Part shown: one piece after another, positions 34,833 to 46,986 of the stretch | Position numbering within the stretch: the first letter of the stretch is position 1 | Layout of the letters: each line of letters opens with the position of its first letter | Assembly (NCBI GenBank): GCA_030655535.1 | Contig: JAURVK010000010.1 | Span: forward strand, 1-61,907 | DNA length: 61,907 nucleotides | Direction: 5' to 3' | DNA from: Methylobacter sp. | GTDB taxonomy: Bacteria > Pseudomonadota > Gammaproteobacteria > Methylococcales > Methylomonadaceae | Made by a program: the position numbers and the translations under genes | The notes under the pieces: generated by a model | Database searches by the model: none | Told to the model about the DNA's origin: nothing | The model's input: the letters and a program-made list of their open reading frames with translations, nothing else

Positions 34833-37490
34833 TTAGTTCTGTTTCAGCTCTATAACTGCTTTAGAAGTCCCTGTTCCGTCGCTTTCGGCGGCGTTTTTGA
34901 AATGAATTTGTTTCAACCGGTTAAACGCCGACCAGAAGTTGGTGTCCATGACTACATGATTGCCGATCGAAACGATAACCCTGATGAGCTCGGGGATGCC
35001 GTTTGTGACTGAGACTATATAAACCGGCTGCACGTAGAGTACGCTGTTGCCCATCGGCATAATGATCATGCGGCCTAAGCGAATATTAGAGCCGCCCTGG
35101 TCCCAGAGCGTGAATTGCGCGGAAATCTCCGGATTTTGCTCGATCAGCGATTCAACCTGCGCCGGTCCGTTGACCTGGACATCCTTAAGGAATTTATACA
35201 GCGTGATGCCGGGTTTATAGTCGGTGCTGCAGGTCTGGCTATCCAATATGCCGGCGACGCCTATCATGCTGAGGTTGTTGCTGTTGATCGGCGTCATTGG
35301 GTTCAGCATGACAAATTCTTCTGTGTTATTGCAGTTGCCAAAATCGATGGTTTGATAATAAGGCTTTACCTGCTCACCCCGGACTTTGGCAAATTGCCAG
35401 GTTTCCGCCTGTTGGTAAAATAATTCGGGTTTCTGTTGATGATATTTGGCATACACCTTCATCTGTAAATAATACAGGTCTCTGGGATAACGCAGATGCG
35501 ATTTCAGGTCTGCGGGCATTTCCTCCATGTTCTTGAACAGGCTGGGATAGGCGATGTTGTAAGCCTGAATGATGACATCCGAGGGATCGGAAATATAATA
35601 CTGAATATCGCCGTCAAAAGCGTCTATTACTATCTTGGCGGAATTACGGATATAGTTAAATTCCTGTTTGCCGTCCAGGAAATCGTCGCCTGCAGGCTTG
35701 GAAACGGGGTAGCGGTTAGACAAGGTGTAGGCGTCCTGTATCCAGTAAAACCGGTCGTTGCTCATGACCAGATAAGGGTCGCTATCCAGGCGCAGAAAGG
35801 GGGTCGCGGTATTAATGCGCTCGGTGATATTGCGGCGCATTAATACCCGGCTTTCTTTCGAGATATTGGTGGAAAAGAATATTTTCGGATCCTTGAAATA
35901 AAAGGCAAATAACGCCTTTCTGAACAGGGAAGGAATCGGTATACCGCTTTTGCCTTTATAAGCGCCCTCCATGCCGGGGTCCGTCAGGGATTTGGAAATG
36001 CCGACCACGTCCAGCTTGTTAGGTACGATGGCGTACTTATATTGTTCCTGACCATAATAAATGTCCGGATATTTAACGCTTAAGCCGACATTTGAACTCA
36101 GGTTTAAATCGCGCAAATACCAGAGCAGAGGCTGGCCTGCATCTTGTGCGGCTGGCGTGACCACGGCGCCGTAGCCGTGGGTGTAGCGCAAGTGGGTGTT
36201 TTCCCAGTTTTGCGCTTCGGGCGGCAATTTCGATATATTGACTTCTCTGGCGGAAAGATTGACCTGTCTGACGTGGTCGCGAAGGAAATAACGATCCTCA
36301 TCGACAGACAAGAAAGTGTAATAGGGTCTTATCGATTGCAACTGTCTATAAGTGTCAATCAGGATTTCCCTATCCCAAACCGGTATGTTTTCAAAATGTT
36401 TTTGCGTGCTCCATGTTTCAATGTCGTCAACGGCATTGAGTTTGATGGGGAGGTCAATGATTTTGATGTTTTTTAAATCATAGGCATCCATGGTGGCATT
36501 GATATTGTGCTGCATGAACGGTTTTTCCGTTCTGACCGGATTGGGGTTGACGATGTATTTTTGGATTAAATCAGGGATAAACTGAATCTTGGGTAGACCC
36601 AGGACAGAGAGAAAAACGGCAAGTGATATTAAAAGCGGCGCTTTGATGCGGTGTTTTTCTGAAAAAATAAACAGACCGGCGGAAATGGCGGCCGCCAGAA
36701 AGGTAATGATACCGAGCCAAATCAGCGGCAATTGATAACGGAGTTCGGTAAAACCGGGACCGTAAAAGACAGGCTCGTGGCTGTCGGTATAAAGCAGCGA
36801 AAAGCGTTGCAGCATGAATCCCCAGACCACGAATAAAACCACAAAGCCTATGAGAATGACCAAATGGATTTTTGCGCCCAAAGGGAATTCCTTGCTCTGG
36901 TTGGGCACAAAAATATGCTCCAGCCAATACAATAATCCGACCATGCAGAAGATCAGGCCGGCGGTGGTTAGCAGTTCTTGCTGGATCAGCATGTAGATCG
37001 GGTAGGACAACAGATAAAAGCTGACGTCCTGACCGTAAACCGGCTCGGTCACTCCCGAAGCGCTGCCGAAAAAATAAAGCAGTGCGGTTTCCCATTGGTG
37101 ATAAAAGGGAATGGCGATAAAAAAGGCTAAAATTAAAGAAATAGGCGTGTATATCTTTGCCGAGCCGCTCATGAAGGTATCGGCAAAGCGTTGGAAGCGT
37201 CGGCGTTTATCGGCATTGCTGAGAATCTCATTCTGCGGGTTTAGGCCCAGATAACGTGAGGCGATCCAAAAATGAAAAAAGAAAATGATAAAGAACGCCA
37301 GGGTTACTCCACCGGAAAGAAAAAACTTGTACAGCAGTCTTAACCAGAAGTAGGCTTCAAGTTTTAATGATTTGTACCACCATAGATCAACAAACAGATC
37401 AAGAAATATGAAATAAAAGGCGACATATAAAATGATAGCGATTACAAGTGTCGCTCCAATCAGCGCGGGTAAAAGCTTCAGGTTCCGCAT
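34833..37490 (-). CDS. UPF0182 family membrane protein
   Basis: 7 N-terminal TM; FVDLWWYKSL, PFMQHNINATMDAYDL, YTHGYGAVVTPA, PDIYYGQ. Confidence 0.93.
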   Translation of the reverse strand: MRNLKLLPALIGATLVIAIILYVAFYFIFLDLFVDLWWYKSLKLEAYFWLRLLYKFFLSGGVTLAFFIIFFFHFWIASRYLGLNPQNEILSNADKRRRFQRFADTFMSGSAKIYTPISLILAFFIAIPFYHQWETALLYFFGSASGVTEPVYGQDVSFYLLSYPIYMLIQQELLTTAGLIFCMVGLLYWLEHIFVPNQSKEFPLGAKIHLVILIGFVVLFVVWGFMLQRFSLLYTDSHEPVFYGPGFTELRYQLPLIWLGIITFLAAAISAGLFIFSEKHRIKAPLLISLAVFLSVLGLPKIQFIPDLIQKYIVNPNPVRTEKPFMQHNINATMDAYDLKNIKIIDLPIKLNAVDDIETWSTQKHFENIPVWDREILIDTYRQLQSIRPYYTFLSVDEDRYFLRDHVRQVNLSAREVNISKLPPEAQNWENTHLRYTHGYGAVVTPAAQDAGQPLLWYLRDLNLSSNVGLSVKYPDIYYGQEQYKYAIVPNKLDVVGISKSLTDPGMEGAYKGKSGIPIPSLFRKALFAFYFKDPKIFFSTNISKESRVLMRRNITERINTATPFLRLDSDPYLVMSNDRFYWIQDAYTLSNRYPVSKPAGDDFLDGKQEFNYIRNSAKIVIDAFDGDIQYYISDPSDVIIQAYNIAYPSLFKNMEEMPADLKSHLRYPRDLYYLQMKVYAKYHQQKPELFYQQAETWQFAKVRGEQVKPYYQTIDFGNCNNTEEFVMLNPMTPINSNNLSMIGVAGILDSQTCSTDYKPGITLYKFLKDVQVNGPAQVESLIEQNPEISAQFTLWDQGGSNIRLGRMIIMPMGNSVLYVQPVYIVSVTNGIPELIRVIVSIGNHVVMDTNFWSAFNRLKQIHFKNAAESDGTGTSKAVIELKQN

Positions 37491-37814
37491 AGTGTCCTCT
37501 TTAAAATATAGAAAATTGTTGTTGACGATGCCCGTTTTGTGCATTTTTTAGACGACCGCTATTCGATCCAATACACGTTTTTAACCGTATTCTAACATCC
37601 AATAAAATGTTCGTAATGATTTAGAGGCCATGGCTGAAAAACAGGAATAAATATGTTGCAGGTCCGTCACAGTCGAAATGGAAATAACCCAGTCAAGTGG
37701 GTGTTTTCGATGTCGCTGCCATCGCCTGTTTTCATCATCAATTTTTGCCGTTATCTGTCAACAGATCATTAGCCGGTTTTCTGCGCTGCCATTAAGTTAA
37801 GACATGATCATGAT

Positions 37815-37904
37815 TGTGGGGGCGACTTTAGTCGCCCGGTCAGTGAACAACCTACTGTTTAATCGGCGACTACCAATAGTAGGCTTTAGGCGAAGTCACC
37901 CCTC
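37815..37904. repeat. REP/BIME-like element, inverted relative to the 26743 copy
   Basis: TGTGGGGGCGACTTTAGTCGCCCGGTCAGTGAACAACCTACTGTTTAATCGGCGAC... Confidence 0.7.
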
Positions 37905-37998
37905 GATCAGCAATTATTTTGCCTTTACTTGTGCTTGTTTAGCTTAGGGGAATAAGCACACCGCTTATTTATCGATGGTCGTATGTGGCTTTAATAAA

Positions 37999-38190
37999 TC
38001 AAGAAGCTATTCCAATAATTCTGTCCGGAACCATTGGAGTAGCCTCCCGTCTTGTGTGTTTTGCTTTGCGGCTGTATTTGCTTTTATCGCAAAAAGTTTG
38101 CGCTTTATTAAACAGGTGCGCGTACTTGGCGACCGGGTTTTGGTTCGGAACACAATCGGTTCCTGTTTGATTTTTACGTTTTTTCATCAT
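37999..38190 (-). CDS. Small Lys/Arg-rich conserved protein (DUF7230-like)
   Basis: KRKNQTGTDCVPNQNPVAKYAHLFNKAQTFCDKSKYSRKAKHTRRE; N-P-V-A-K-x-A-H-x-F-N-K-A motif recognised from small proteobacterial proteins. Confidence 0.55.
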   Translation of the reverse strand: MMKKRKNQTGTDCVPNQNPVAKYAHLFNKAQTFCDKSKYSRKAKHTRREATPMVPDRIIGIAS

Positions 38191-38267
38191 TTACCTCTTA
38201 TAATAGAATAAGTTTGTGTGAATCCACACAGCAATAATATATCATTTTTTAAGAGTACATAGCGCTA

Positions 38268-40139
38268 GTGAAATTTAGAAAAGACTTTGATGTCATTGTG
38301 GTGGGTGGCGGACATGCGGGAACAGAAGCCGCGCTGGCATCGGCAAGATGTGGCGCGAACACCTTGTTGCTGACGCAAAATATCGACACGCTGGGACAAA
38401 TGAGCTGCAATCCTGCGATTGGCGGCATAGGCAAGGGGCATTTGGTTAAGGAAGTCGATGCCTTGGGCGGGGTGATGGCCAGGGCTATCGATCATGGCGG
38501 CATTCAGTTTCGTACCTTGAATGCCAGCAAAGGCCCGGCGGTTCGGGCGACTCGCGCTCAGGCGGATCGTCAGCTTTACAAGCAGGCGGTCAGAGCGGCG
38601 CTGGAAAATCAGCCCAATCTGGCTTTATTTCAGCAAACCGTATCCGATTTGATGGTCGAGGGCGACAGGGTTGTCGGCGTTAAAACCCAAATGGGCTTGA
38701 ATTTTACCGCAAGAGCCGTGGTTTTAACCACCGGCACTTTTTTAGGCGGAAAAATACATATCGGCCTGGAAAACTACAGCGGCGGTCGTGCCGGCGATCC
38801 GGCCTCGATTGCTCTGTCCGAGCGGTTAAGGGAGTTGCCGTTTAGAATCGATCGCTTGAAAACCGGCACGCCGCCGCGTATCGACGGACGGACGATTGAT
38901 TTTGGCAAGCTCGAAGAACAGCATGGCGACGATCCGGTGCCGGTGTTTTCGTTTATCGGCAAGCGCGAGCAGCATCCCAGGCAAATTCCGTGTCATATAA
39001 CGCGCACTAACAGTAAAACTCACGATATCATCCGTTCCGGCCTGGACCGTTCGCCGCTGTATTCGGGGATTATCGAGGGTATCGGGCCGCGTTATTGTCC
39101 GTCCATTGAAGATAAAATCGTTCGCTTTGCCGACCGGGATTCGCACCAGATTTTTGTCGAACCGGAGGGTTTGAATACCCATGAGATTTATCCCAACGGC
39201 ATTTCAACCAGCCTGCCTTTCGATGTGCAGTATGAGTTCGTGCGCTCGATGCTGGGTTTTGAAAACGCCGAAATCGTGCGTCCCGGTTATGCGATCGAAT
39301 ACGACTTTTTCGATCCCCGAGATTTGAAATCGTCGCTGGAAACCAAGCACATGGATGCCCTGTTTTTTGCCGGACAAGTCAACGGCACCACCGGTTATGA
39401 AGAAGCGGCGGCGCAAGGCTTGATCGCAGGATTGAATGCGGCGCGTTTGGTTCAGGGTCTGGACAGTTGGTGTCCGGGACGCGATGAGGCGTATATCGGC
39501 GTGATGATTGACGATCTGATTACCTGCGGCACCCAAGAGCCGTATCGGATGTTTACCAGTCGCGCCGAATACCGCTTGCTGTTGAGGGAGGACAATGCCG
39601 ATTTGCGCCTGACCGAAAAAGGCCGGGAATTGGGCTTGGTTGATGATCAGCGCTGGCAGGCTTTCGAGATTAAACGGGCAGCCGTCTCCCAATTGCAGGA
39701 CGATCTGAAAAAAAAATGGGTCAGAACGGAAACGGCAGAGGCAACTCAGGTCGAGCAATATTGGGGTAAGCCGTTATTGCGGGAAGCCAATTTGATGGAT
39801 TTGCTGCGTCGCCCGGAAGTCGACGTTCAGCAATTGCTGTCGTTTATGGTCGGCGTTGAGGATATGGATCTGCAGGTAGCCGAACAGGTTGAGATTCAAG
39901 CCAAATATGCAGGCTATATAGACCGGCAGCAAACCGAGATAGACAAGGCTTTGCGTTACGATCACCTGCGCTTGCCCGAGGCCATCGATTACAACGGCGT
40001 TCCCGGTCTTTCCAATGAAGTGAGCGAAAAGCTTAAAAAACAGCGGCCTGAAACTTTGGGTCAGGCCTCGCGCATCCCCGGAATTACGCCGGCCGCCGTT
40101 TCCCTGTTACTGGTTTATTTAAAGAAGAAAAGCGCCTGA
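38268..40139 (+). CDS. mnmG: tRNA uridine-5-carboxymethylaminomethyl modification enzyme MnmG (GTG start)
   Basis: [61 protein letters not shown]. Confidence 0.99.
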   Translation: MKFRKDFDVIVVGGGHAGTEAALASARCGANTLLLTQNIDTLGQMSCNPAIGGIGKGHLVKEVDALGGVMARAIDHGGIQFRTLNASKGPAVRATRAQADRQLYKQAVRAALENQPNLALFQQTVSDLMVEGDRVVGVKTQMGLNFTARAVVLTTGTFLGGKIHIGLENYSGGRAGDPASIALSERLRELPFRIDRLKTGTPPRIDGRTIDFGKLEEQHGDDPVPVFSFIGKREQHPRQIPCHITRTNSKTHDIIRSGLDRSPLYSGIIEGIGPRYCPSIEDKIVRFADRDSHQIFVEPEGLNTHEIYPNGISTSLPFDVQYEFVRSMLGFENAEIVRPGYAIEYDFFDPRDLKSSLETKHMDALFFAGQVNGTTGYEEAAAQGLIAGLNAARLVQGLDSWCPGRDEAYIGVMIDDLITCGTQEPYRMFTSRAEYRLLLREDNADLRLTEKGRELGLVDDQRWQAFEIKRAAVSQLQDDLKKKWVRTETAEATQVEQYWGKPLLREANLMDLLRRPEVDVQQLLSFMVGVEDMDLQVAEQVEIQAKYAGYIDRQQTEIDKALRYDHLRLPEAIDYNGVPGLSNEVSEKLKKQRPETLGQASRIPGITPAAVSLLLVYLKKKSA

Positions 40140-40774
40140 TGGAAGCATGTCGAAAAATCCTGGTTTCCGGGATAGCCTCGTTAAATTTAAACGTCACTGA
40201 CGAACAAGTGGATCAGTTGCTGAGCTTTATAAAGCTGATTGAGAAATGGAATAAAGCCTATAATCTGACCGCGATACGGGATAGGGAAGAAATGGCGCGA
40301 TTGCATATACTGGATAGCCTGGCGATCCTTCCTTATATTGAAGGCGCGCGGGTCATCGATATCGGCACCGGCGCAGGATTGCCGGGTATTCCGTTGGCCA
40401 TATGTTTGCCTGAAATCCACTTTACCTTGCTCGATAGTAATGCCAAGAAAACTCGATTTGTACAGCAGGTTATTTTGGAATTAAAACTTAAAAATGTGCA
40501 AGTTGTTCACAGTCGCGTGGAAAATCATCATCCTGCAACAGCATATGATGCAGTCCTTACCCGGGCGTTTGCCAGCTTGTCCGATATCGTCAAGTTGACC
40601 TCGCATCTGCTGGCCGGAAAGGGGGTGTTGCTGGCAATGAAGGGGCAGAATCTGGATGCGGAACTGGAACAGGTAGCAGCAAAAAAATCGGTTATCCCGG
40701 TCAGTATTCCGGGAACTGATGTTGAAAGATGTTTAGTGCGAATAGAATTGCCTGAACAGGCAGAGGTAAGGTAG
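40139..40774 (+). CDS. rsmG: 16S rRNA (guanine527-N7)-methyltransferase RsmG
   Basis: KWNKAYNLTAIRDREEM, HILDSLAILPYI, VIDIGTGAGLPGIPLAI. Confidence 0.98.
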   Translation: MEACRKILVSGIASLNLNVTDEQVDQLLSFIKLIEKWNKAYNLTAIRDREEMARLHILDSLAILPYIEGARVIDIGTGAGLPGIPLAICLPEIHFTLLDSNAKKTRFVQQVILELKLKNVQVVHSRVENHHPATAYDAVLTRAFASLSDIVKLTSHLLAGKGVLLAMKGQNLDAELEQVAAKKSVIPVSIPGTDVERCLVRIELPEQAEVR

Positions 40775-41550
40775 TGGGAAAAGTAATTGCAATAACCAAT
40801 CAAAAAGGCGGTGTAGGAAAGACTACAACCAGCGTCAATCTGGCAGCCTCACTGGCTGCGGCTAACCGGCGCGTGTTGCTGGTAGACCTTGATCCGCAGG
40901 GCAATGCGGCTATGGGCTGCGGCGTCGATAAACAGACGGTTAACTATTCCAGTTACGATTTATTGATGGAAGAAGTGCCTGCGTCGGAAACAGTCATTAA
41001 CATTCCGGACATCGGTTTTTCGGTGATTCCCGGTAATGGCGATCTTACTGCGGCAGAAGTGCAGTTAATGCAGGCCGAGCATAGGGAGCGGCGGCTTGCC
41101 GACGCCTTGATTCCGATAAAACCGGATTACGATTATATCCTGATCGATTGCCCGCCCTCATTGAATATGCTGACTTTAAATGCGATGGTCGCGGCAAACA
41201 GCGTGCTGGTGCCGATGCAGTGCGAATATTATGCGCTTGAGGGTTTGTCGGCATTGATGAGTACCTTGAAAAATATTCAGGACACGGTCAATCCGGAGCT
41301 GTATCTGGAAGGTATCCTGCGCACCATGTATGACGACAGGAACCGGCTGACCAAGGATGTCTCGGAGCAGTTGATCCGCTATTTCGGCGATAAGGTTTTT
41401 AGAACCTGTATCCCAAGAAATGTCCGCTTGGCCGAAGCGCCGAGTCATGGTTTGCCGGTGCTGAGCTATGATAAGTCATCGCGAGGATCTGTAGCCTATA
41501 TTACCTTGGCGGGTGAAATGATCAGAAAAGAAAAGCACAGCAGCACATGA
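40774..41550 (+). CDS. parA: Chromosome partitioning ATPase ParA
   Basis: KVIAITNQKGGVGKTTTSVNLAASLAA, DLDPQGNAAMG. Confidence 0.97.
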   Translation: MGKVIAITNQKGGVGKTTTSVNLAASLAAANRRVLLVDLDPQGNAAMGCGVDKQTVNYSSYDLLMEEVPASETVINIPDIGFSVIPGNGDLTAAEVQLMQAEHRERRLADALIPIKPDYDYILIDCPPSLNMLTLNAMVAANSVLVPMQCEYYALEGLSALMSTLKNIQDTVNPELYLEGILRTMYDDRNRLTKDVSEQLIRYFGDKVFRTCIPRNVRLAEAPSHGLPVLSYDKSSRGSVAYITLAGEMIRKEKHSST

Positions 41551-41840
41551 CCTTAAAAAAACGTGGGTTAGGTCGCGGGCTTGAAGCCTTGCTGGCGGAT
41601 GATTCCGCTAAAAAAGAAACACATCAGCCGCAAACGAAGCAGTCGGCTGATAATCGGTCGGTTAAAGATAAAATTCGGCTTAAGCCTGAGACAATCGAGG
41701 CAGTGGATGAGCGAGCGGGAATGGTGGTTGCGTTATTTAAAAATATTCAAAGAGAAAACCTTCTTCTGCTGGAGGAAGCGGAGGCTTTAAAAAAATTGAT
41801 TGAAGAGTTTGAATCGATACTCTGTGCCGATCAGTCATAA
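41547..41840 (+). CDS. Truncated ParB-like protein (97 aa)
   Basis: TLKKRGLGRGLEALLAD and ALFKNIQRENLLLLEEAEALKKLIEEFE align with ParB KKRGLNRGLDALLG and ALIENIQREDLNPLEEAEALKRLLEEFE; no HTH or C-terminal domain. Confidence 0.8.
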   Translation: MTLKKRGLGRGLEALLADDSAKKETHQPQTKQSADNRSVKDKIRLKPETIEAVDERAGMVVALFKNIQRENLLLLEEAEALKKLIEEFESILCADQS

Positions 41841-41898
41841 ATCAGCGCAAGTGGCATTAGCCGGTTAAATGATTAAATAAAGAGAAAAGTTAAAAGTT

Positions 41899-42753
41899 AT
41901 GGCTGTGAAAAAACGGGGATTAAATCGAGGTCTGGATGCTTTATTAGGCAATATTGCCGATAAAGACGAGGTCAGTGAAGGCCATCAGCTGCACACCTTG
42001 CCTATCGAGTATCTGCAGCGAGGCAAGTATCAGCCAAGAAAAGATATGAATCCTGAAAAACTTCAGGAGCTGGCGGATTCGATAAAAGCACAAGGGGTCA
42101 TACAGCCGGTTGTCGTGCGCAAAATTGCGCTGGAAAAATACGAGATAGTGGCGGGAGAGCGCCGCTGGCGTGCCGCACAATTAGCCGGATTGCAGCAGGT
42201 TCCGGTGGTCATCAAAGAAATAGACGATCGCGCCGCGATGGCGATAGCGCTGATAGAAAATATCCAAAGAGAAGACCTGAACCCTTTGGAAGAAGCGGAA
42301 GCCTTAAAAAGGTTGCTGGAAGAGTTTGAAATGACCCATCAACAAGTTGCCGATGCGGTTGGCAAGTCGCGTGCTACCGTGACTAATTTATTGCGATTGA
42401 TAGATTTGCACCCTGAAGTGAAAAAATTATTGATCACCAGGCAGTTGGAAATGGGTCATGCAAGAGCGCTGTTGTCTCTGGACGGCCCAAAACAGGTGGC
42501 AGCGGCTAACAAAATTGTCAGGGACGGGTTAACGGTAAGGGCGACAGAGCGACTGGTTAAAGACAGTCAGATAGAGCCTAAAATAACTAAAGCCAGGGAA
42601 GTCGATAAAGACACCTTACGTTTGCAGGAAGATTTGACCGCAAAACTGGGTGCAAAAGTGCTGATTGATCATAAAGAAAACGGCACCGGAAAGCTGGTCA
42701 TCGCATATTCCAGTTTAGAAGAGCTGGATGGAATTCTTGAGCAAATTAAATAG
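41899..42753 (+). CDS. parB: Chromosome partitioning protein ParB
   Basis: KKRGLNRGLDALLG, GERRWRAAQLAGLQQVPVVIKE, ALIENIQREDLNPLEEAEA, VGKSRATVTNLLRLIDL. Confidence 0.97.
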   Translation: MAVKKRGLNRGLDALLGNIADKDEVSEGHQLHTLPIEYLQRGKYQPRKDMNPEKLQELADSIKAQGVIQPVVVRKIALEKYEIVAGERRWRAAQLAGLQQVPVVIKEIDDRAAMAIALIENIQREDLNPLEEAEALKRLLEEFEMTHQQVADAVGKSRATVTNLLRLIDLHPEVKKLLITRQLEMGHARALLSLDGPKQVAAANKIVRDGLTVRATERLVKDSQIEPKITKAREVDKDTLRLQEDLTAKLGAKVLIDHKENGTGKLVIAYSSLEELDGILEQIK

Positions 42754-42861
42754 CGTAGTAGGTAAGGCGCTGACAGATGAAGAGCGACAAAAGGCGTGGG
42801 TTGAATTTAATCTTCCTTGATTTAATGAAGGTCGCTAGCTATAATCCCCGAGCTATTATGC

Positions 42862-43230
42862 ATGGAGTTGGGTGTGGTAGATAGAAAACGCTCCACTGTC
42901 AGTAAAATCATAAGTTATCAAGTGCTAACGATAATAATTATGACGGCAGGATTTGCCCTGGCAGGGGGGGCTTACGCTTTATCGGCGGCTTTAGGCGGAG
43001 CGGCGGCATTTATACCCAATCTGTATTTTGCCTTGCGGATACATAAATCTGCCGGGCAGGAAGCAAGAAAGATTGTAAATTCTTTCTATGCGGGGGAATC
43101 AGGCAAGTTATTGTTAACGGCCGCGCTGTTTTTTATGATTTTCCAACTTCCAAACATAGAAATATTACCGCTGCTGGCAGTATACATAGCAGCATTATCG
43201 GTTTTTTGGTTTGCGCTGTTGATGCGCTGA
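42862..43230 (+). CDS. atpI: ATP synthase subunit I
   Basis: AtpI-like 4-TM protein directly upstream of atpB. Confidence 0.85.
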   Translation: MELGVVDRKRSTVSKIISYQVLTIIIMTAGFALAGGAYALSAALGGAAAFIPNLYFALRIHKSAGQEARKIVNSFYAGESGKLLLTAALFFMIFQLPNIEILPLLAVYIAALSVFWFALLMR

Positions 43231-43245
43231 CACACACATATTTAG

Positions 43246-44031
<786 letters not shown>

Positions 44032-44058
44032 TTTTTTAACTTTTTTATCATTAACTAA

Positions 44059-44361
<303 letters not shown>

Positions 44362-44400
44362 CAGGCTGTTTAACTTTACTAGCAACAAGAGGAACGCATC

Positions 44401-44874
44401 GTGAGTATCAATGCTACTCTGATTGGGCAAATGATTACCTTTGCACTTCTGGTATGGTTTACCATGAAGTACATCTGGCCGCCTTTATTTGACTCTTTAG
44501 AAGAACGTAAAAAGAAAATTGCTGATGGTTTGGCTGCGGCTGAAAAAGGTCAGGAACAAATGCACTTGGCAGAGAAAAAAGCCACGGGCGTTTTAAAAAA
44601 AGCCAAAGAACAATCTTCAGAGATTGTTAATCTTGCTCAAAAGCGTGCCACTGAAATTGTTGAAGCATCAAAAGACACTGCTAAAAAAGAAGGTGATCGC
44701 TTGATTCTTGTGGCAAAGGCGCAAATTGAACAAGAAAAACAGCAGGCTAAAGAAGGTTTGCGTAAAGAAGTCGCAGCCTTGGCTTTGCGGGCAGCGGAAC
44801 AGATTCTGAGTGCAGAAATCGATAAAACCAAGCACCAGGACATCCTGAGCAAAATCTCTAATCAATTAGGATAG
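44401..44874 (+). CDS. atpF: F0F1 ATP synthase subunit b
   Basis: [28 protein letters not shown]. Confidence 0.98.
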   Translation: MSINATLIGQMITFALLVWFTMKYIWPPLFDSLEERKKKIADGLAAAEKGQEQMHLAEKKATGVLKKAKEQSSEIVNLAQKRATEIVEASKDTAKKEGDRLILVAKAQIEQEKQQAKEGLRKEVAALALRAAEQILSAEIDKTKHQDILSKISNQLG

Positions 44875-44882
44875 GCAGCATA

Positions 44883-45413
44883 ATGAGCGAACTGGCAACA
44901 TTGGCAAGACCTTATGCAGCGGCGGTGTTCAAGCGATCCAAAGAAACCGGTACGACTGAAAAGTGGTCGGAAGGTTTGGCGTTTATATCGGCTGTGCTGA
45001 ATGATAAAGAAATTTCTGTTGTAGTGGATAACCCAAAAGTCAGCAAAGAGAGGTTATCGGCGCTGATGCTCGATATTTGTCAGGGGCAAGTAGAGGAAGA
45101 AGGTGAAAATTTTCTGAAATTGCTGGTTCAAAACAACCGACTCACTTTGGCGCCGACTATTGCGAAACTATTCGAAGTCTATAAGGCAGAAAGTGAAGGT
45201 TATGTCGATGTTGAAGTAGCTACCGCTTACGCCTTCTCCAAAGAAGAAAAGCAACGTTTCACTTCAACGCTGGAAAAAACGCTAAGCAAAAAAGTCCGTA
45301 TGAATGTGACCGTGGATAAATCATTAATTGGTGGCGTGCTGGTACGTGCAGGCGACAGAGTGATTGACGGTTCCATTAAAGGCCAGCTTCAACAATTAGC
45401 AAAACGACTCTAA
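44883..45413 (+). CDS. atpH: F0F1 ATP synthase subunit delta
   Basis: [37 protein letters not shown]. Confidence 0.98.
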   Translation: MSELATLARPYAAAVFKRSKETGTTEKWSEGLAFISAVLNDKEISVVVDNPKVSKERLSALMLDICQGQVEEEGENFLKLLVQNNRLTLAPTIAKLFEVYKAESEGYVDVEVATAYAFSKEEKQRFTSTLEKTLSKKVRMNVTVDKSLIGGVLVRAGDRVIDGSIKGQLQQLAKRL

Positions 45414-45432
45414 ACTAGAGCGAGAAAAGAGC

Positions 45433-46974
45433 ATGCAATTAAACCCATCTGAAATAAGTGATCTGATTAAAAAGAAGATCGAAAACTTCGACCTGAGCGC
45501 CGAGGCTCATACGGAAGGTACCGTAGTCAGTGTGACTGACGGTATTGTACGCGTACACGGTCTTTCGGAAGCGATGCAAGGCGAGATGCTGGAATTCCCC
45601 GGCAACACCTTCGGCATGGCGCTTAACCTTGAAAGAGATTCCGTGGGTGTGGTGGTATTAGGTTCATACCAGCATATCTCCGAAGGCGACACCGTAAAAT
45701 GTACCGGTAAAATTCTGGAAGTACCTGTCGGGGAAGCATTGCTGGGTCGTGTCGTTGACGCGCTGGGTAATCCTATCGACGGCAAAGGCGCTATTGAGAC
45801 AACCGAAACTTCGCCGATTGAAAAAATTGCACCCGGCGTAATTGCCCGTCAATCAGTTGACGAACCTGTGCAACTGGGTTTGAAATCTATCGACGCGATG
45901 ATTCCTGTTGGTCGCGGTCAGCGCGAGTTGATCATTGGCGATAGACAAACCGGTAAAACGGCTATCGCGATTGATGCGATTATCAATCAAAAAGGTACGG
46001 GCATTAAATGTATCTATGTCGCTATCGGCCAAAAACGCGCATCGATTGCCAACGTAGTTCGGAAGCTCGAAGAGCACGGCGCAATGGCTCACACTATTGT
46101 GGTCGCGGCATCTGCATCGGAATCGGCCGCGTTACAGTTTATCGCGCCTTATACCGGCTGTTCGATGGGTGAATTCTTTAGAGACCGCGGCGAAGATGCC
46201 TTGATCATTTATGATGATTTAACCAAGCAAGCCTGGGCTTATCGTCAGATTTCCCTGTTGCTGCGTCGTCCGCCAGGTCGCGAAGCGTACCCGGGAGACG
46301 TGTTTTATTTACATTCCCGTTTGCTGGAAAGAGCATCGCGCATTAATTCCGCAGAAGTTGAGAAATTAACCGGCGGCAAGGTAAAAGGTAAAACAGGATC
46401 GTTAACTGCATTGCCGATTATTGAAACGCAAGGCGGCGACGTCTCGGCTTTCGTACCGACTAACGTAATTTCCATTACCGATGGTCAGATCTTTTTGGAA
46501 AGCGATTTGTTTAACTCCGGCATACGCCCGGCGGTGAATGCCGGTTTATCGGTATCGCGTGTCGGTGGTGCAGCTCAAACCAAGATCATCAAGAAATTGG
46601 GTGGCGGTACCCGCCTTGATTTGGCTCAGTATCGTGAGTTGGCGGCTTTCGCCCAGTTTGCATCCGACTTGGATGAAAACACCCGTAAGCAGATCGAACG
46701 CGGTCAACGCGTAACCGAACTGATGAAACAGAATCAATATTCGCCGATGTCGGTAGCGCAAATGGCGGTTTCATTGTTTGCTGCTAATGAAGGTTTCCTT
46801 GATAGCCTGGAAGTTAACAAGGTACTTGATTTTGAAGCTGCTTTACAGTCGTACATGACGGCAGAGCATTCTGAATTAATGAACAATATTAATGCAACTG
46901 GCGATTTTAGTGATGATATAAGAAAGGGTCTGCTAAGTGCTATCCAGACTTTCGTCAAAACGCATAGCTGGTAA
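45433..46974 (+). CDS. atpA: F0F1 ATP synthase subunit alpha
   Basis: [32 protein letters not shown]. Confidence 0.99.
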   Translation: MQLNPSEISDLIKKKIENFDLSAEAHTEGTVVSVTDGIVRVHGLSEAMQGEMLEFPGNTFGMALNLERDSVGVVVLGSYQHISEGDTVKCTGKILEVPVGEALLGRVVDALGNPIDGKGAIETTETSPIEKIAPGVIARQSVDEPVQLGLKSIDAMIPVGRGQRELIIGDRQTGKTAIAIDAIINQKGTGIKCIYVAIGQKRASIANVVRKLEEHGAMAHTIVVAASASESAALQFIAPYTGCSMGEFFRDRGEDALIIYDDLTKQAWAYRQISLLLRRPPGREAYPGDVFYLHSRLLERASRINSAEVEKLTGGKVKGKTGSLTALPIIETQGGDVSAFVPTNVISITDGQIFLESDLFNSGIRPAVNAGLSVSRVGGAAQTKIIKKLGGGTRLDLAQYRELAAFAQFASDLDENTRKQIERGQRVTELMKQNQYSPMSVAQMAVSLFAANEGFLDSLEVNKVLDFEAALQSYMTAEHSELMNNINATGDFSDDIRKGLLSAIQTFVKTHSW

Positions 46975-46986
46975 AAGGGTCTTAAG

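Noticed and set aside
37545-38267. Possible oriC upstream of mnmG
   Set aside because: Gene context is ori-proximal, but no cluster of TTATCCACA-type DnaA boxes or clear AT-rich unwinding region was seen by eye.
45507-46774. Antisense ORFs opposite atpA (and similar shadows opposite gsp, metG, mnmG, trpE)
   Set aside because: Low-complexity or motif-less translations on the strand opposite strongly conserved genes; codon-bias shadows.
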